Under the pieces are notes generated by a model. That model saw nothing but the letters and a program-made list of their open reading frames with translations. It was not told the DNA's origin and did no database searches. The translations under genes and the position numbers were made by a program. This document shows positions 5,925-9,556 of a DNA stretch of 9,556 nucleotides, in pieces. This DNA comes from Rickettsiales bacterium (GTDB lineage: Bacteria; Pseudomonadota; Alphaproteobacteria; Rickettsiales; UBA3002), in NCBI GenBank assembly GCA_002725445.1, contig PBPD01000026.1, forward strand, positions 1 to 9,556, given 5' to 3'. Position 1 is the stretch's first letter; every line of letters begins with the position of its first letter.

Positions 5925-5990
5925 TATGCTATGCTTCAAATAGGGACACGTAGTCCTTGGGACATAAAAACGCTATTCAAGTAGAAGAGC
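5925..5990 (+). promoter_or_regulatory. Weak promoter and structured leader of the flagellin-like gene
   Basis: Upstream of the ATG the DNA is very AT-rich (about 5890-5940). TATGCT at 5925-5930 is the best -10 candidate, with no good -35; no sigma-54 or FliA-type flagellar promoter is recognisable. The leader holds GGGAC twice (5943-5947 and 5959-5963) with GTCC between (5953-5956). The GTCC can pair with either copy, giving two exclusive hairpins. The stronger is 5942-5947 with 5953-5958, including one G-T pair. The ribosome binding site is weak (GAAGAG just before the ATG). Confidence 0.35.
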
Positions 5991-8900
5991 ATGCAACTAA
6001 CAACACTGAACAATAGCTACGGCGATTTCGCGGCTAAGTTGAGCCGAAACACGAAGCATCTCACCTCCTCGGTTGACCGCCTTTCTTCGGGCGAGCGAAT
6101 CACTCAGGCATCGGATGATATTGCCAGCCTTTCCGTTTCCACAAGCATGCTAACGCGCACCACCTCGCTACGCTCTACCCTTACCAATCTTGCGCAGGCT
6201 GGCTCTTTGCTGGACATAATAGATGGTGCATTATCTGAGACACAGGAAATTCTGCAACGCATGAGCCAATTGTCGGTCATGGCTAATAGCGGCGGGACAA
6301 CCAAACAAGAGCGCGCATTTCTGAACATTGAATTCCAAAACTTAAAGCAGGAAATTGACCATATTGCCAATAGCACTAGCTTTAACGGGGTGTCGCTGCT
6401 GAATGGCGAGAGTAATTTCGGCGTAGACAACAGCGTGCAACGCACTGCAATCGAAGGCTCCAATCGCTCTGACCGTATTGTAGGCTCAGATGGCGCCGAT
6501 GCTATTTTCTCAGGTATTGGTAACGACGTAATTGAGGCTGGCAGTGGAAATGACATCATTGACGTAGGCACAGGCGCTGACCTCATCGACGCTGGCAGCG
6601 GAGACGATGAGATAATCGTTGGGTCGGCGGGCGCAGCTGCTAATAGTAATATCGCCCTACCTGTTTCTGATAATCTGGTTGTGGGGCTCGACGCGTCAGA
6701 TACATCCAACATTGTAGGACATCCGGGGAATATAGCCCAAATCAATGACGGTTCGGGCCAAGGGAATGATATAACCAGCCTAAGCGGCAGCGTTACTTCG
6801 GGCACCGACACAATTAATGGCGTGAACGCTTTATCGTTTAACGGCGCAAGCATTTTGCAAATTGCTGATAACAATAACCTTAATCTAAGTGCGCAAAACA
6901 CACGCTCAATCATGATCGCGTTCGAAACGAGTAATAATATTACTAATCGGCAGGTGCTATACGAGCAAGGCGGTAGCGTTAATGGCTTCAATATTTATAT
7001 TGATAATGGTCAACTTTATGCAGGCACCTGGCGCGGCAATGGCGGCACATTCAATCATCACCTAGGCACAGCTATTGAAGCAAACACAAGCTATACGGCG
7101 GGACTGGTTTTTGATTTTGGTGGCACCAATGATTTCACAGCATACCTTAACGGCTCGGCCTATGCCTCTGTCGGCCTTACCACTGGCCAATCCGGCCACA
7201 GCGGAAATATCGGCGTAGGTGGCATGCATCAGGACACTCGGTTCTTCGATGGGTCTGGCAATGGTAACGGTTTTGAATTCAGTGGAAAAATCGGTGAGTT
7301 GCTGAACTATCAGGACGCGCTCAACATTACCGAGGCAAATGAAATTCAGTCCTACCTTGGACAGCGCTGGGGTGTAAGCACTGCAGCAGCGACCAGTGGT
7401 GCAGACACGATTTTGGGTGGCGAAGGCTATGACACACTCCGTGTGCGCGGCAATGCCTATAACGCACAACTGGACGGCACCAATAACATTAGCGGGCTGG
7501 AAGAAATCATACTTTCAGGCAACGATAATGCACACGGTCTGACTGTAACAGATGGCTATTTCCAGAGCGGTGAAGGCGCACTCAATGATCAACTTGTTAT
7601 CAGCGCTGCTGGCAATAGCTCTGCATTGACGGTGAAGGCAGAGGAGCTTTCAGGACGAAACACCGTAATTGCAGAAGGCGGGCGCGGGGATGACACTTTT
7701 AATGGCAGTGGTTCAGGCAATTTCGGCGTATCATACGCAAATGCAAATAACCGCGCGACGATAGACCTGCTAAACGGCACTGCCACTGGCAATGGCAACG
7801 ATACACTCAATAAAATCAGCCGTGTAGAAGGATCCAGCTTCGGTGATAAAATATTTGGTTCCGAACGAAGCGACATCATTGATGGCGGTGCGGGCAATGA
7901 CCTTATACAGGACATTACGGCCGAACGCGGCCAGCTCATCACACGTGGCATCGTCCAATATATGGATAGCAGCGACACGTCTTTAATCAACAACTCGCCA
8001 GGCGTAGTGAACAACATCACCGACAAATCGGGCAATGGCAATAATGTGCTGAGCAATGCAGGCAACGTCACCTCTGGTACCGCCACCATAAACGGTAAAA
8101 ACGCACTTTTGTTTGACGGTAGCAGTAGCCTGCGCATTGGCAATAGCGCCGACATCAACACCTCAGGTCAGGCTGAACGCAGCATCTTTATGACATTCGA
8201 AACAAGTGACGATATTAACACGCGTCAGGTCTTGTTTGAAGAAGGTGGCGGCACTAACGGCTATAATATTTATATCGAAAATGAAAATGTCTTTTTCAGC
8301 GCATGGCAAGGTGGTGGCGGCACATTTAATTTGGTGCTCAGCGAAGAGATTGAGGCGAATACTGCCTATAGTGGCGGCTTCGTCTTTGACAGCACAGGCG
8401 GCACGTTCTCAGCCTATCTTAACAATAGCAAGATTGGCGAACTGGCCAATAGCACGGCGCAAGCTGCCCATGGCGGCGATATTGTGTTAGGTGGTTCGGG
8501 CGGCACATTCATACAAAATAACAGCACGGGTGCGGGCGATTTCTTCAACGGCAAAATAGGTGAGCTGCTTATTTACAATTCTGCCCTGAATGCCAATGAA
8601 CGCGCCGATCTACAAAACTTCCTTATCAATGAGCGCATTAGCGGTTATGGCGGAAATGATGTGCTGAATGGCGGCGCAGGCAACGATACGATTAGTGCGG
8701 GAGCGGGTAACGACACGATAGACGGTGGCAGCGGAGACGATATCGCCGTCTTCACAGGCCGTATCTCTGATTACACCATTTCACGCGCCAGTAATAATGC
8801 GTTGCGCGTTATCGACACACGCTCCGCCCCATCCGATGGCGCAACATTAGTGCGTAATATCGAAAAATTGCAATTCGCAAATGGCGCGCTAAGTGTGAAT

Positions 8901-9344
8901 ACAACAGCCGATAATGAGAACCAAATCAGCTTCCTTATTGGCGACGAGAACAGCAATAACCAGCTCTTTGTAGACTTGCCAAATATCACAACCGACAATC
9001 TGTTTGAAAGCGATGTGAATATAAGCAGTATGGAAAATGCCGCCATTGCATTTAATGAGGTGCAAATTGCAATGAACCGCGTCACCTCATTACGTGCTAC
9101 CATTGGCAGCAAACAATCAAGCGTGGGCGTGCTGAGCGATGCATTAAGCAACAAGCTGCAAAATCAAGATTTTGCACGCGGCGCACTGGCTGACACCGAC
9201 ATCGCCTTTAGCAGCACCGAGTTTGCGTTGCAGCAAGTGCAAGGGAATCTTATTACCGCAATGGCCGCGCAGACCAACAATCTGCGTAGCACCGTCATTC
9301 TCGACATACTTGAAGGCGGGATCAACATAGCGCCTACCGAATAA
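5991..9344 (+). CDS. Chimeric flagellin with RTX calcium-binding repeats and two LamG-like modules
   Basis: The 1117-residue protein has flagellin ends and an adhesin-like centre. Residues 1-140 match the flagellin D0/D1 region, including SSVDRLSSGERITQASDD and FNGVSLLNG. Residues about 1011-1110 match the flagellin C-terminus, with LADTDIAFSSTEFALQQVQ. Between them lie RTX nonapeptides (165-209), a LamG/concanavalin-like module (225-463), RTX fragments and a beta-rich linker (467-640), a second LamG-like module (652-882), four RTX nonapeptides (885-920) and the RTX-associated tail ending RNIEKLQFANGALSV (955-969). No cysteine occurs. Ordinary flagellins have roughly 270-550 residues. With flagellin ends intact, export through the flagellar apparatus and display on the filament surface are likely, with calcium-driven folding outside; both are inference. 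A non-flagellar surface protein is the alternative. Confidence 0.88.
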   Translation: MQLTTLNNSYGDFAAKLSRNTKHLTSSVDRLSSGERITQASDDIASLSVSTSMLTRTTSLRSTLTNLAQAGSLLDIIDGALSETQEILQRMSQLSVMANSGGTTKQERAFLNIEFQNLKQEIDHIANSTSFNGVSLLNGESNFGVDNSVQRTAIEGSNRSDRIVGSDGADAIFSGIGNDVIEAGSGNDIIDVGTGADLIDAGSGDDEIIVGSAGAAANSNIALPVSDNLVVGLDASDTSNIVGHPGNIAQINDGSGQGNDITSLSGSVTSGTDTINGVNALSFNGASILQIADNNNLNLSAQNTRSIMIAFETSNNITNRQVLYEQGGSVNGFNIYIDNGQLYAGTWRGNGGTFNHHLGTAIEANTSYTAGLVFDFGGTNDFTAYLNGSAYASVGLTTGQSGHSGNIGVGGMHQDTRFFDGSGNGNGFEFSGKIGELLNYQDALNITEANEIQSYLGQRWGVSTAAATSGADTILGGEGYDTLRVRGNAYNAQLDGTNNISGLEEIILSGNDNAHGLTVTDGYFQSGEGALNDQLVISAAGNSSALTVKAEELSGRNTVIAEGGRGDDTFNGSGSGNFGVSYANANNRATIDLLNGTATGNGNDTLNKISRVEGSSFGDKIFGSERSDIIDGGAGNDLIQDITAERGQLITRGIVQYMDSSDTSLINNSPGVVNNITDKSGNGNNVLSNAGNVTSGTATINGKNALLFDGSSSLRIGNSADINTSGQAERSIFMTFETSDDINTRQVLFEEGGGTNGYNIYIENENVFFSAWQGGGGTFNLVLSEEIEANTAYSGGFVFDSTGGTFSAYLNNSKIGELANSTAQAAHGGDIVLGGSGGTFIQNNSTGAGDFFNGKIGELLIYNSALNANERADLQNFLINERISGYGGNDVLNGGAGNDTISAGAGNDTIDGGSGDDIAVFTGRISDYTISRASNNALRVIDTRSAPSDGATLVRNIEKLQFANGALSVNTTADNENQISFLIGDENSNNQLFVDLPNITTDNLFESDVNISSMENAAIAFNEVQIAMNRVTSLRATIGSKQSSVGVLSDALSNKLQNQDFARGALADTDIAFSSTEFALQQVQGNLITAMAAQTNNLRSTVILDILEGGINIAPTE
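6483..6617 (+). repeat. RTX array 1 in the flagellin-like gene (five nonapeptides)
   Basis: Residues 165-209 form five consecutive nine-residue units of GGxGxDxUx type, such as SGIGNDVIE, AGSGNDIID and AGSGDDEII. In the family such rows bind calcium between turns of a parallel beta roll. The first and fourth units are the most divergent. The array directly follows the flagellin N-terminal domain. Confidence 0.85.
6663..7379 (+). repeat. LamG-like module, copy 1
   Basis: Residues 225-463 form a beta-rich module of LamG/concanavalin type, with NRQVLYEQGGSVNGFNIYI (319-337), IEANTSYTAGLVFD (362-375) and FSGKIGELLNYQDAL (430-444). It aligns with copy 2 along almost its whole length. Such folds often bind glycans; no ligand can be inferred here. 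Confidence 0.75.
7830..7910 (+). repeat. RTX array 2 in the flagellin-like gene (about three units)
   Basis: Residues 614-640 contain GSSFGDKIF, GSERSDIID and GGAGNDLIQ; the middle unit is degenerate. Isolated units also occur at 467-484 and 563-571. The segment just before (580-613) resembles the linker seen in RTX adhesins, with ATIDLLNGTATGNGNDTL. Confidence 0.75.
7944..8636 (+). repeat. LamG-like module, copy 2
   Basis: Residues 652-882 repeat the copy 1 pattern: SDTS then GNVTSGTATINGKNAL (691-706), TRQVLFEEGGGTNGYNIYI (744-762), EEIEANTAYSGGFVFD (785-800) and FFNGKIGELLIYNSAL (851-866). The two copies share roughly half of their residues by eye, so they arose by an internal duplication that is not recent. 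Confidence 0.75.
8643..8750 (+). repeat. RTX array 3 in the flagellin-like gene (four nonapeptides)
   Basis: Residues 885-920 are four successive units: GYGGNDVLN, GGAGNDTIS, AGAGNDTID and GGSGDDIAV. This is the best-preserved RTX array in the protein. It is followed by a beta-rich segment ending at about 970, typical of the C-terminal side of RTX domains, before the flagellin C-terminus begins. Confidence 0.9.
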
Positions 9345-9354
9345 CGCGGCGCAC

Positions 9355-9363
9355 TTATCCACA
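9355..9363 (+). promoter_or_regulatory. Perfect DnaA box (TTATCCACA), second copy
   Basis: An exact consensus 9-mer lies 10 nt after the flagellin-like stop codon and just upstream of the possible promoter of the last gene. It has the same orientation and the same AC prefix as the copy at 3953-3961. Confidence 0.5.
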
Positions 9364-9379
9364 CCCTACAATTATCAGA

Positions 9380-9408
9380 TTGTCAAAAAACAGCCAGCAC
9401 AGTACACA
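9380..9408 (+). promoter_or_regulatory. Possible promoter of the metallophosphoesterase gene
   Basis: TTGTCA (9380-9385) matches the -35 consensus at five of six positions. After 17 bases TACACA (9403-9408) is a weak -10, matching three of six. Transcription would begin near 9415, about 27 nt before the start codon. Confidence 0.3.
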
Positions 9409-9441
9409 GTAATTAGTTCATTTTGCATGGGAAGCTAGGAC

Positions 9442-9556
9442 ATGGACGATGCTGCTGCCGAGCTCGCAGAAGAGCCGCCTGCACGCCACTACCGCACCAT
9501 ATGGATATCAGACATCCATTTGGGCACAAAAGACTGTAAAGCCGAATATTTGCTGG
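9442..9556 (+). CDS. Calcineurin-like metallophosphoesterase, N-terminal part (UDP-2,3-diacylglucosamine hydrolase-like)
   Basis: Only the first 38 codons are present before the right edge. After an acidic lead of about 16 residues the sequence reads YRTIWISDIHLGTKDCKAEYLL. D24 and H26 form the D-x-H metal-binding motif of calcineurin-like phosphoesterases. The local sequence resembles proteins annotated as UDP-2,3-diacylglucosamine diphosphatase in lipid A synthesis, but the rest of the active site is outside the window. ATG 9442 is preceded by AGGA only one base away, an unusually short gap. An in-frame ATG at 9427 is cut off by TAG two codons later, so 9442 is the most likely start. Confidence 0.8.
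   Translation, partial: MDDAAAELAEEPPARHYRTIWISDIHLGTKDCKAEYLL

Noticed and set aside
5820..5990. Sigma-54 or FliA-type promoter for the flagellin-like gene
   Set aside because: Neither a GG/GC pair with sigma-54 spacing nor a GCCGATAA-like -10 was found in this AT-rich gap.
6104..6991. Long open frame of 295 codons on the minus strand, with others at 7589-8161 and 8771-9154
   Set aside because: All are antisense to the flagellin-like gene, have low-complexity composition and no family features. They arise from the repeated Gly/Asn/Asp codons opposite.
9369..9384. ACAAT-TATCAG-ATTGT inverted repeat after the flagellin-like gene as a terminator
   Set aside because: The stem is only 5 bp and AT-rich, and it is followed by A-rich rather than T-rich sequence, so it would not stop transcription of this gene.

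Overview
The window looks like a chromosomal segment of a Gram-negative, flagellated bacterium, most likely an alphaproteobacterium. That placement is an inference from gene content: a Trm112/YcaR-type protein without zinc cysteines, a TonB-type envelope motor, dTDP-sugar genes and a flagellin-family gene. No rRNA or marker gene is present to confirm it. No CRISPR array, transposase or integrase is visible. Both ends cut through genes.

Left block (1-4175), all on the minus strand. Read in the direction of transcription, it begins with a 62-residue Trm112-like protein. A four-gene envelope energy-transduction operon follows: exbB, a first exbD, a second exbD and tonB. The last genes are dTDP-glucose 4,6-dehydratase (rfbB/rmlB) and the start of glucose-1-phosphate thymidylyltransferase (rfbA/rmlA, cut by the window edge). 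Spacing is very tight within exbB-exbD-exbD-tonB (14 nt, a 1-base overlap, then 2 nt) and within rfbB-rfbA (2 nt). The second ExbD has Asn where the family carries its proton-handling Asp, so the motor appears to pair one ordinary and one inert-looking ExbD.

Middle block (4255-5835). A tRNA-Gly(GCC) gene with its own promoter is followed after only 8 nt by an FkbM-family methyltransferase on the same strand. That gene converges on, and overlaps by 4 bases, a bfd-bfr iron-storage operon (bacterioferritin-associated ferredoxin, then bacterioferritin with all ferroxidase ligands). The bfd promoter is covered by two Fur-box-like sites.

Right block (5836-9556). A 1117-codon gene encodes an unusual chimeric flagellin. 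It has normal flagellin N- and C-terminal domains, but the central variable region is replaced by about 850 residues. These hold RTX calcium-binding nonapeptides, two tandemly related LamG/concanavalin-like modules and RTX-associated beta-rich linkers. It could be a filament subunit carrying a calcium-dependent adhesive or glycan-binding domain. The window ends in the first 38 codons of a calcineurin-like metallophosphoesterase resembling UDP-2,3-diacylglucosamine hydrolases. Perfect DnaA-box 9-mers lie in two of the intergenic regions.
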